The notes beneath the pieces are model-generated. The model did not search any database and had not been told where the DNA came from. It saw nothing but the letters and a program-made list of their open reading frames with translations. From contig OX411545.1 in NCBI GenBank assembly GCA_948146395.1, forward strand, positions 23,577,526-23,641,525: a DNA stretch of 64,000 nt. The letters are read 5' to 3'. Positions 1 through 12,100 of the stretch are shown here, piece by piece (positions within the stretch are counted from its first letter, which is position 1; every line of letters starts with the position of its first letter). The DNA comes from Fragum whitleyi (Eukaryota; Mollusca; Bivalvia; Cardiida; Cardiidae). Position numbers and translations under genes: made by a program.

Positions 1-153
1 CGACATCTTGTTTATTAGTGGTATCACCGCCCACGATAGTTATACCAATACCATGGGTTTTCTGTTTCTCTAAAGTCACTTCAAATATTTCCTTCTCGCA
101 GTAAGTTTTTTCCGGAGAGAGGAGGTCATCCCGAAGTCGTTGATGAAAGGTAT
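1..153 (-). CDS. PTPN13: Exon 19 (partial): start of first PDZ domain
   Basis: At least 153 nt, entry phase 1, residues 946-996; runs off the window. Acceptor TTTTTCTTTCAG at 154. It encodes TFHQRLRDDLLSPEKTYCEK, then EIFEVTLEKQ and the carboxylate-binding loop GIGITIVGGD (GLGF-type) of a PDZ domain. This places it as PDZ1 of a KIND-FERM-PDZ protein. Further PDZ repeats and a possible phosphatase domain are expected to the left of the window. Confidence 0.82.
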
Positions 154-3100
154 CTGAAAGAAAAATTTAATCCAAGGGTTTTTGTCATTCGGAACACCAC
201 TCGGCCAATCTCACGATCAACCTCGGATGTACATAGACGGACTATCTTAAAAATTACGGGAAAACCTTCGAAAAACTCGATGACGTCAGTCAAAATGACG
301 TAAGCCCTCGAAAGTTTGAGTGAAAACATTCGACGTCGCCAACGCTACTTGTTTAAGTCACTGACGTGAAACCAATGTATCCTTATAGAAATATCTCTAG
401 ATTCTTTTATAACGGCTGAAAAAATGTTATTTTTTGAGAATGATTCGTCATTCTCAAAAAATTAAGATTTTTCAGCCGTTATTTACTGTAAAAGATATAA
501 ATCTACAGTGCTAGTTTTCTTACACTGTTTCCGGCTAACAAAATGCACGATTTTGTTACATACCCATCCGCCTTACATACATCCGAGGTATGTTGCAGTT
601 TACGGAAATGACCGCGTGATGTTCCGAATGGGGTTTTTGTATGTGCCTATGTGGGACCTTATTTTTCAGCAAAACCAAAAAACTTTTACAAAATTTTTAC
701 TTACCTCACTCAATCTACATTCAGGTATTAGCGCAATAATATTACCTATATATTTATAGGCACTTACAATAGTATTACACTGATCTCTCATAATATCATA
801 GCTTATACACACTAACGGGTCTAAATTGACTTTTTGTCTTTCAGAGGTCCTAACAACATTTTAATTTTAACAGGTTCAGATTCGCATTTCTATGAGAAAT
901 TCTAATGTAAGATCCTTTTCGCTTCTATTTATTAAATGGTACAGAGAACAGATGATAGGCGACTTGAGATGGAAAAGTTTATCGGGCAAGGCGTAGAAAT
1001 TTATCAGGTGATATAAATTTTTGTATATTCAATAGCTATATACGAAAATTTGAATCTGATCCCGATTTACCAACCCTTGTCATGCTGAATAAATTTTGGC
1101 TAAAAATTTTCATCAAAATCAAAGGGCAAAAAGTACCAATTGAAAGTCAATTTTTATTTGAAATTGAATGCTTTCCTTGCACTTTATAAGAGGATGAACA
1201 TAGATCACATGCAAAGCCACTATCTCCATAATTCTCCTCGGTCCAGTAAAATCTTTGTTGAATCCATCCAGATAAAACTTTTAAAACCCTGATAGTGTTT
1301 TAGGTTGAATGTAAACACACAAGTTAATCTTTGTCACAATTTTATAGATTACATCATCAGTCATGTACTAAGTCATAGATGTTGTCGCAATTTGATTTTT
1401 AGAAATAAAGGAATTGAGTGAAATATTTTTAACAGAAAATCAACACTCTATTTTAAAAGAAAAAATGTACTAGGGGGAATTCTTTTTCAGATCTAGAAGC
1501 TGTTAAAGAAAATCCAGTAGGTCACATGACCAAGTGACACTATAGAGCTGTAATGTGATCAAGTGACCTGATATCACAAAGGTTATCATACTCCCTTTTA
1601 TCAGGTAATATTAATAGCTAGTGACAGGATAAAAATAAAACATACTTACTACTAATTGTTTCGTTTCCAGAAGGAGGGGAAAGAGTCTGGTCCACTGAAT
1701 GAAGACTTGTATCTATAATTAAAATATATGAATTGCTTTAGTTCTGCTGAACTTCTTAATTTCTATCTTACAATTAGTGCTTCTTTACATATTTTAGCAT
1801 CTAACCATCTCTCAGAAGATGCAGCATATTATAATGTCATCTTGAAGGGTTATCAATAATTTCAAATAAAAGTGTCTTATGCCATTGCCATGCATAAAAA
1901 TATGGGATAGAACAAGACATTTTGGTTATTTCAAGATATTCAAATCAGACAAACAATTATGAACAAGTCTCAAAAATTCAAACATGCACTTTATATCCAC
2001 AATATCCAAATCAAGCAATATCCAAATCAAGCAATCAATCCTAAGTCATCAAAATTCAACATCAAACATTCAAGATTCAATAGATTCATAAACATTTTAG
2101 GAAAATAATCATGCAGAGATGCAGAAAAGAGGGAGTTCAGTGTTTTACAACCTAAATATTGATGGCTCAGTGCAAAACAGTTGTAACTGCCTATATATTT
2201 ATAGGCAGTTACAACTGTTTCACACTGAGCCATGGATGTGTTCTTTCTCTTTCAAAATGATGGCTAAGCACACAACAGTTGTAACTGCCTAGAAGTTAGG
2301 TACAACTGATTCTTGGTGTGCCGTTGATTAATACTAAGTTTTGGATACATGTACTGGGGTTTAATGGGTTTAATGATTGACAGTCCAACGTGCTAGCAAC
2401 TACACTATGAAATTTTTAAAGAGTAATCAATCAAATGATTGATTGAATGGGGTATTACACTCATTCTTAATTTTTTTCAGTCATATTGTGGTGACTGGAG
2501 AACCTAACAATGGATTCCTGGTATTTTTATTTGTTTGAATGTGGTTTTACACTGATTTCAACAATCTTTAAATTGTATTGTGGTAGCTGGAGCACCTAAC
2601 GATATTCCTGTTGTTTTACACACCAGTACTACCAATACATCCTTTCCTAGCCTCAAGTTGCTATCCCACATTGGTCTCTGATTATTGACTCATTGGTGGA
2701 AGACAAATAATTCAATTTGAAATAGTCCGAAAGAATGAGAATGGCAATCAGGGGTTGAACCTGGGCCTTTTGATTAACAGTCTGATGTTCTTTCAACTCA
2801 GTGTCAATAATATTGTCTAACAAGAGCACCGCCTACTGAAGCCTATGCTCGGCTCTTGAGTGCTGGATGGTGAAAAAAAATCTAAGTCAAAAGAGAGGCA
2901 TAATTTGTGCAAAATGCATCTAAAGTTATCCCTCTTGATAGTATAGGTAGCTCTTTGTATGGTGACCAAGTGTACCAATGCCTTCAGTAGAACCAGAGAT
3001 ATCACAAAATGTCAAAGTTTTTGCATGACAATGACAACAATGACGACAATGACACCAAGGCAATAGCCATACCTTTCTCCAAAAACAGCCAAGCTAAAAA

Positions 3101-6100
3101 TGTAGCTGACATATGTGTTGGTCCATATAAATTTCTATTAAAACAAGATGTGTTTGTGAAACACGAATGCCCCCGTAACGGCATTTTTTTTCGAAGTTTG
3201 ACCTTGACAGATGACCTTGACCTTGTCACATGACCTTGACTTTGGTACCAGCGGATGCGGATCATTGAGATCTATCATCATGCCAAATATTAGCTTTGTA
3301 TCTTGAATAAGCTTGAAGATATTGGCAAGGTTAAGTTTTTAGGTTAAGTTTTCGGACAGACGGACGGACAGACAGACGTACGGACAGACAGACGGACGGA
3401 CAGACAGACAGACGGACATGAGTAAAACAATATGCCCCCGATCTATCGATGTGGGGGCATAATAAAACAAGAGGACCAAGATGGTCCTAAATCGCTCACC
3501 TGAGTCTCTATGACCCCTGGGACATCACATTAATTAGATAGGCAGATGTCAAAAAGAAGATAATTGCCTAAGATCAATACCATGGAACATTTTCAGCGAA
3601 GAGCAAAACAGAAATGCCTTTTTGCTCTTTGATTCTATGTAAAAAGGGATGAACCCGGGGGGACCCCAAAAGTGACCCCAGGGTCACTTTATGAACAAAC
3701 TTGAAAGAGGTCCATAAGATGATGCAACAATCTAAATATGAAAGCTGTCTGCCTTCTGGAAGATTTTTGAAGATTTTCCCATTTTCACCCATCATGCTCA
3801 TATGAGCTGAAAGGGATGCACCTGGGTGGAGCCCAAATATGACCCTAGGGTCTTGATATGAGCAAACTTGGTAGGGGCCCAAAAGATGATGCTACATACC
3901 AAAAATGAAAGCAGAGTGCCCACTGGTTTCAATTAAAGAAGATTTTAAAAGATTTTCGCTCTTTGATTCTATGTAAAAAGGGTTGCGCCCGGGTGGAGCC
4001 CAAATATGACCCCAGTGTCTTGATATGAACAAACTTGGTAGAGGTCCACTAGATGATGCTACATACCAATTATGAAAGCTGTCTGCCTTCTGGTTTCATA
4101 GAAGAAGATTTTTGAAGATTTTCATTTTTTTACCCTTCGTGCTCATAAGAGATAAAGGGATGCACCTGTGCAAAGCCCAAATATGGCCCAAAGGTCTTGA
4201 TATGAACAAACTTGGTAGAGGCCCACTAGGTGATGCTACACACCAAATATTAAAGCTGTCTGCCATCTGGTTACAGAGAAGAAGATTTTTAAAGATTTTC
4301 GCTCATTGATTCTATGTAAAAAGGGTTGGGCCCAGGCAAAGCCCAAACATGACCCCAGGGTCTTGATATGAACAAACTTGGTAGAGGTCCACTAGATGAT
4401 GCTACATACCTAATTTGAAAGTTGTCTGCCTTCTGGTTTCATAGAAGAAGATTTTTGAAGATTTTCATTTTTTTACCCTTCATGCTCATAAGAGATAAAG
4501 GGATGCACCCGGGTGGAGCCCAAATATGACTCAAGGGTCTTGTTATGAACAAACTTGGTAGGGGCCCATTAGGTGATGGTACTCACCAAATATACAAGCT
4601 GTCTGCCATCTAGTTACAGAGAAGAAGATTTTTAAAGATTTTCGCTCATTGATTCTATGTAAAAAGGGTAGGGCCTGGGCAAAGCCCAAATATGACCCCT
4701 GGGTCTTGATATGAACAAACTTGGTAGAGGTCCACTAGATGATGCTACATACCAAATATGAAAGCTGTCTGCCTTCTGGTTTCAGAGAAGAAGATTTTTA
4801 AAGATTTTCATATTTTCACCCTTTTTGTTAAGGGTGAAGGGAAAGTTAAGGGTGGATTTCATTTATTTGAACAACTTTGGTAGAGGTTGACCCAAGGAAC
4901 ATCCCTGCCAAGTTTCATCAAGATTGGCCCACTAGTTTAGGAGGAGAAGATGTTTAAAGAAATTGTGGACGACGCACGACGCACGACGGACGACGCACAA
5001 CTGACGACGGACATTCTATGATCCCAATAGCTCACCTTGAGCACTTTGTGCTCAGGTGAGCTAAAAAAACACTCCCTCCATCTGCATCTCTAACTCATGC
5101 AAACCTATGACATAAGCTTGGGCTGGCTTGAATACTTGACTTGCGATTATTTCTTCTTCAACTCTGTCACCGTCATCCTCTGATCCATCGTCGACAAGGT
5201 CTCCAGTTGTGGCAGCACGTGCTGGCTGCATAAAAACTGGGGCGGTACTTTCCCGTAGTGCTGTAGGAATCTCTATCATGCTAGCACTAGTGTCAGGCCT
5301 GTACGGGGGAGGGCTGAATCAAACATACAGTTAGTAGGCATAAATATAGCATTCAAGCATTCAAAATATATAAATAGAAATATTTCTTTAATGTTTTTGA
5401 TGGATTATCAAGAAGTGACAGTAGTTTTCATTTGATAAACTCAACCCCTAGCTAGTTAAATTATAAGAATTTTGAACCCCACTTTCATATCACCCTATCT
5501 GTCATTATCTGAGTGGAGCCTAAAAAGTGACTTTACAAAGCAATTATAAGCAAAAAGACAGACTAAAAGAAAATTTGTCCTACGATTTTAAAATCTGCCT
5601 CATTTTAGCAATAAAGAAATAGAATAATCATTTGCTTTTCAGTTAAGATCAATTGATATTTCATTTCATGAATAACAACAAAAACTATATTTTCACTTTA
5701 GACTTTGTCACTTGTGAAAAGAAAGCTTTTGATGTTCTCTCAATGAAATATAAATCGGTATTTCATTAAAACAAACAATTATCCCCTATTTAATTCATTG
5801 TCTATCATGTTTTTGAACTGTAAAAAAGTTTAATACAGGAAGACAGTAGCAAAGATCTTTCTTTCACCTCTTAGTTCATTAAGTGTCAGTTTCAAAAGCT
5901 ATAAAGATTTACAATTAGCACACATTTTCACACAAAATAATTCGAAAGCAATTTTATAGTTCTAAAATTGGTATTTTTTTCTTTTACGATAACAGAATAA
6001 AAAGAGGATATTGAATGAGTGGTCATGAAATACTGAATTTATTAAACGAGTCATATATAAACAGATAAAAACGAGGCTGTGCTGAGTTTTTATCTGTTTA

Positions 6101-9100
6101 AGATGACGAGTTTAATAAAGTCTGTGTTTAATGAGCACAAATTCTATATTCTACTTATAATATGACCCGAATTGTGGCGAAAAATTGTCAAAATTCTTGA
6201 AATTCAACATTTCAATTTTCCGCGAAACTTATAAAGCCGTTTAAAACTGACATCACAATATACACATTATGACGTCATTTTCGCGGTTACAAAATAGCGT
6301 TGCTATTCGTTTATAGCTCATTTGCATAGTTATTCCACTAGTGTAATAAACACTCGTGTAATATCAAAAATATTCAAAGGGGTTATTTCACTCTCGCGAC
6401 GTAGGTCATATTATAAAAATAAATCTCACCTCTTCCTACAGCATTTAGACATCTGTTTTATAACTCCAAACATTTTCACAAATTTTCAAATTTGATTATG
6501 ATTTCAAGACAACACTAGAATGTATCAAGAATTTGCTGTAACATTTCATTATCATTTTTGGTATACAATAACATTATTTTAATTTCTCACATTTTTTTTT
6601 TTCACTACAAAAAGGAATGTTTATTATGTAAAATTAGTTAATGTCAATTTTATCATTCTTTTCTCTTCTAAGCCACATATGAGGATAAGAGTAGGGAAAG
6701 AAAACCAATTCCAATTTTTTTAACAATTTGTTTCACAAAGAGTTTTACAAAAAATAATGTTGTCCACAAAATAGGACCAAATCCAAATGAATACACATCA
6801 ATAAGTGTAAGTCTATCTTTGTTACACCATCATGACATGCAGACAAAATTATGGGAAAACGCATAATATCATCCTTACTTTTACATGACATTTTATACTG
6901 AACCTTAGCCTTTCAAAAAGTATAAGCATACAACAAATTTTCCACTGGTAAAATTGAAATTGATTTGAATATGATATTAAGAAATATCCGATCAAAAATA
7001 CAAATAATATAAAGAAAGGAATCTACAGTATCTCGAATCAAAATAACTTCGTCAAAAGCAGGAAAAACTAATTTCTTCAGCCATTTTTTCTATTCCCACA
7101 ATGTTTGCCAAACCATTATAGTTAACCTGTTTCAACATACGAACTACATGTATTAGGTAAAATTTCATGCATCATTAAGATTTTTTGTCCCTGAAAAACT
7201 GAAAAAATTATTTGTGAATGGAAAAAATATTTAAAATAGTTTATTTTTTTCCCCTTTTCAGATCATTTTTAAAATTTGTATCATATTCTCAAAAACTGTG
7301 TTAATGAAGAAAAGGGTTAAATTATTATTGATTTCCAATTAATGATTTATAGCTATTATGGCCATATTTATCATTTCCCTGCAGCAGTGTTCTGTCATTA
7401 CGACCAGTATAAACAATATCAATAAAATCTTTCATTAGTAATCATCACACTTCAATTAAATTATATAGAGGATAATTGTTTGTTACATTGTAAGATCAAT
7501 TTATATTTCATTGAGTGAACAACAAAAGCTATATTTGCATGAGTGGCACAAAATGTTGTTCACAAAATGAAAGATCAATCAATCTTACCAAAATAACCAA
7601 TCAATTATTCTATCTCTGATTTGAAAATGAGACAAAATATGACAATTTTTGAAAACATATTTCTTAAAGCGTGTCCTTTTGCATGTGATTGCTATACAAC
7701 ATTTATGGCGACGTCATTTATTTGTCTTTACTTAGATGACGTCAGATAGGGATAAAGGAACGAATGGAAAATATCAGTTTATGATAATTTCACTGGCAAG
7801 ACAGTGACTTTATCAAAATGACAAGAGATGTTTATAAAACACTCATGCCCCCTTTCGTGCAGGTCAATGATTAACATAGGGCAACAACTTAAAAAAATAT
7901 GATGATAAGAGTTGAGTTTCTTGTGCACTGCACTTCTGCTCAATAAGATCTATCCACATGTGAGGTTTCATGATTCTAGCTTGCAAGCTTTTGGAAATAT
8001 GCACCAGATAGTAGAAGATAAGATGGGAAAAGACTAAAAATTCTTCAAACAAGCAATTTCTGTTTTGCTTTTGATTTGCGCTTACAGTGATTTCCTCAAA
8101 ATGATACCACATAAACCAAGAATTCTGATTCGAATACAAACAAGATGTGTTTGTGAAACACGAATGCCCCCGTAACAGCTATCTCTTGATAAGGCAAAGG
8201 TTAAGTTTGGTTAAGTTTTCGGACAGACGGACCACAGACAGACAAACCGACGGACATGAGTAAAACAATATGCCCCCGATCTCTCATCTTGTCCAGCCAA
8301 GGGTTACGAACGTTTTACTTATCTTACCCTTGGCTGATTGAATGGGTATTTTCTGTACGCGTGACGTCACAGAACGGAAAACGCGTCGGACCAATCAGTA
8401 ACCTTCTTACAAAAAGGTACGAAAGAGGGAGGTATGTTAGGTCAATATGCCCCGCGGTTACATGCCAGATGTGAATTTAACCCTTAGAATTGCGCTTAAC
8501 CCCTTTCAGTTTTAAGTGACACTTAGTAAGACTGAAATACACAATCAAAAAGGCTGTGCGAAATTCCTATATCTTGTCAAGTGTGACAATTTACTTTTTT
8601 AATAATTTGATGGTACATTGAAAGGTTCTCAAATTCAGCTTTTTTGCCTGCGATGTATTACGGTTTTTCAATGTTTATTTGAAATTTTAAGTTATTTAAT
8701 CCATCAATACCGGTTTAAGTTTGCACTGTATTTAATCCTCATCGAAGGGAAATTCCAATAAAGCAGAATGTTTCTATATTGAAGTGCGCGAAATTTTGGA
8801 AATTGAAATGAATTCAATAATTAAGCCGTCTTAAAGAAATAATTTATAGAAATGATTTTTAAGTTGAACTCTCATATTAATTCTTTATTTCAGAAAATTC
8901 CCTCGTCTTTTCCATCAGGTTTTTCTTTAAGCACCTAAGAGAAATAAATAGAATTTATTATATATGTATTTATTTTGATTTGAAAGATACCTGTGTTGTA
9001 GGTAGTCACAAGGTTTCGATAAATTTAAAATTCAAACTTGCTATGAAACAATTTATTCGCGACGTTTTAAACGAAGCAATACCGTGCAATGATCAATAAA

Positions 9101-12100
9101 AATCGAATTACACTTTTTTCTAAAAAAAAAAGGGATTATTTGATTTTCATTTCTTATATATTTGATACATTCAAGTATTGTGATTGCGCAGTCAAAAATT
9201 CTCGTGGCTACAGCTTATTCAAATTATGATTGAGTAGTTTTGGTCGCCCGTTGACTATATTCTATATACTATGGAAATTTATTTGCTTTCAATGTAAAAC
9301 AAAAAAATACAAACTGGCCAATTTTTCCTCATATTTTCATGTTATTAAATTTTTTATAGGGGGGGGGGGGGGGGGGGTCAAACTTTTCTTCTGTTGAACA
9401 ATTTTAAGATTTTTTATATTGCTGAAAATAGTTACTTGTTACTTATTCCAAATTACTTCTTCAAATGTCGTCATGATTTTTTTTGTTTTCTTACTCCCAA
9501 ATGTATTACGGAATTTGATTTACGACGCGACGGAGTATTGGTGTGTAGGGCCCCTATGTGGTGGTGTTGGTGGTGGAAATAGATAAACTCAAAACCATTT
9601 CATGTTATTTTAAAGTCGACAAATATAGTAAAGGGATTAAAAACATCACCAAAAATTTCTTGTCTTCTTTTTCTGAAATTAGAGTGTGTTTAAAATTGAA
9701 ACAGTCTAAGATTTTACCATCTAGTAGTGCCTTAACTAGACCGTTGGGAAGCGCACATATTTTATTTAAGTTTTGATAATAATGCACGACATTGAGGACA
9801 GGTTGTGATTTAATAACAATACTTTCTTTTTTATATATTGCAAATAGAGTAATTTTAGTTTTCATAGAAATATTATAAAAATAAAGACAATGTTCAATAA
9901 TAATGAAAACAAAAGCTTAGTATTCGAATAATTTATGATAAAAGGAATTGAATTATATTTTGATGATTTTATAAATCAACCAGTCACCAAATAAAAACAT
10001 ACACAAAAAGAGCGACGCATTTTCTTCAAACCAGGAATAAAGGGATTATCTACACAGTCGTCGGTATACAAAAGGTTGCCATAGGGATTAAACGGTACAG
10101 ATGCTGTTTGCAAGAAGCTCTCTGATTGGCAGTTACAGAAATCGCGTTTGACCTTTTGATTGGCCGGCTAAAAATAAATCGTACAGAAAATACCTATTCA
10201 TTCAGTCAAGGGGTATTCGAGAAGATCTTATTGATTCGATACCCCTTGACTCGTGAAGATGCCGATCTCTCGATACGGGGGCATAAAAAACCCTTTCTCG
10301 GTTAGATAGCTTGAACCTTGTAATCTATTACTTTCTCACATTTTTTCCCCCTATGTGCCACTTTTCCTTTTTATAATTTGCTACTATTGATTCTATTTTT
10401 GACTTTTAGAGAAAATGTGGCAAGGTTAGAGACTCTAAACCATTGAATCTATGAAAATAAACTTTTGTTGGTAAAATGATCTTTACTCATGGCATAGCAA
10501 ACCACTGAGGTAGAATCCCTATTACTGTATTTCTCCCAGGAGGTTTATATCACATGGTCAGGGAGTTTTTACTTAGTTTGCATTTTCTGAATAAGAAAAA
10601 TAATCAAATTTATGTATTTGAGGCCCTTTTCCCTGTAGCTTGAGAAAAATTTCATATGATTATTTAGAGGAAATTCACATCAAATTAAAGAAGAAGTCTC
10701 AAAAAGTTTCTGAAATTAAGGCATTTGAAGTGGGTGTTTCTTAGTAAAAAATGTAGAGGTGCTTCTATTATGAAAGGCGCTATTATTAAAGAGGAAATAC
10801 GGTAATTAAACTAACAGAGATTTCTTTGATAGACTTTTTCCTGCTTAATCAAAATTTAAAAATAGTTTCGACCAGTTTGGCTCAATGTTTTCTACAGAAG
10901 AAAGCAGGCAGTGTAGGTTAAGGTAGTGGACCAGTAAAAGTTCTGCAACATTTTGGACATGATCTTTCACAATGGTAACCGAGGTTTCCTAATGAAAATC
11001 ATTAGGAAACCTCGGTTAACACTGTTAAAGTTCATAACTTCAGAAATTTTGTGGAACTATTACGGATCCACTAACTTAAGTTCAGACTGCACATCTGTGC
11101 TGGCTGATGTTAGTCCATACTTTTTACAAAAGCTTGTTATAAACAGCAGGAATATGTCACAAACAGCAAGAGAAACTTTACATGACAGTTCTGAGCCAAG
11201 TTTTTTAAGAATTTTTCCCTTTAAACCATTTTAACCATTAAACTTTGTGGTAAACTTATTTTTGGTTTGAATAGAAAGTCTTCCTTCAAGGAATGAATTT
11301 ACATGCAAATGAAGGCTAAGCACTCATAAGTCAATAGGTATACATATTACTAGTTTTTAAGTTGACTTTCAGAAAACTTCAGGCCACTGTTCTATGAATT
11401 CCATAGATAAGATAATAATAAAAATTCGCAAATGAGATAAGTTTCTTTGTACTGCTCAGCTTATATTTATTTCTTTTCCTTTCATGTCTACAGATAACAT
11501 TGCCAACATAAAATACTTTTTGTTAAATTATTAATGTAAATTTTATAGAGGTTTTACTGATTTTAAGTATATGCTTAAGACATCCAGATTTAAAAATATA
11601 TTCTTTGATTCTGGTGCAAAGAAAACTTCCCATTTCTATGGCATTTACCTAAAAAATTTTACTATATGAGCAAGGTCAGGTGACTAGGAGCTTTGTGTGA
11701 AAATTTACCAAAATATGTCCACAAATGAGGGAGTCATAGGGCTCACATGATCTTGACATGTAGACAGACATATGGTCAAGATTATATAAATACATGTTCA
11801 CCTTGGCAGCAATAAACAAGAGGACCATGAGGGTCCTATATCGCTCACCTTCGTCTCGTTGTCTCATTAAATACATCAAATTTTCAAGTTGTACTTTTAT
11901 GATTTGAGGCCTCTAAGGCTGTAAACAAGACAATTTTCACTAAGGTCCCTTTTCCCATGATATGACATGGATCTTTCCATTTTCAATAGGGTTTATCCTA
12001 GAAACCTGACGAAGATTCTGACTAAGTTTCATGAAGACAGGACCATATTTGAGGCCTCTGGAGTGATAAGAGCAAAAATGTCATTATAGCCCCTTTTCCC

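Larger units (their letters stand above)
154..5104 (-). other. Intron 18
   Basis: 4951 bp between exons 18 and 19. It contains, from low to high coordinate, the 411-480 hairpin, an SB fragment (743-800), SB-1 and its diverged neighbour, SINE S4, type VI-a, type II-a and type I-a. In 800-2160 I see only AT-rich sequence with no gene or clear repeat. Confidence 0.75.
5314..6429 (-). other. Intron 17
   Basis: 1116 bp, made mostly of MITEs M1-a and M2-a. No other feature seen. Confidence 0.55.

Noticed and set aside
5061..5279. A separate 72-codon gene starting at the ATG at 5279
   Set aside because: The coding frame extends upstream to a good acceptor at 5314 and joins the large gene in phase; the stop is supplied by a mobile element.
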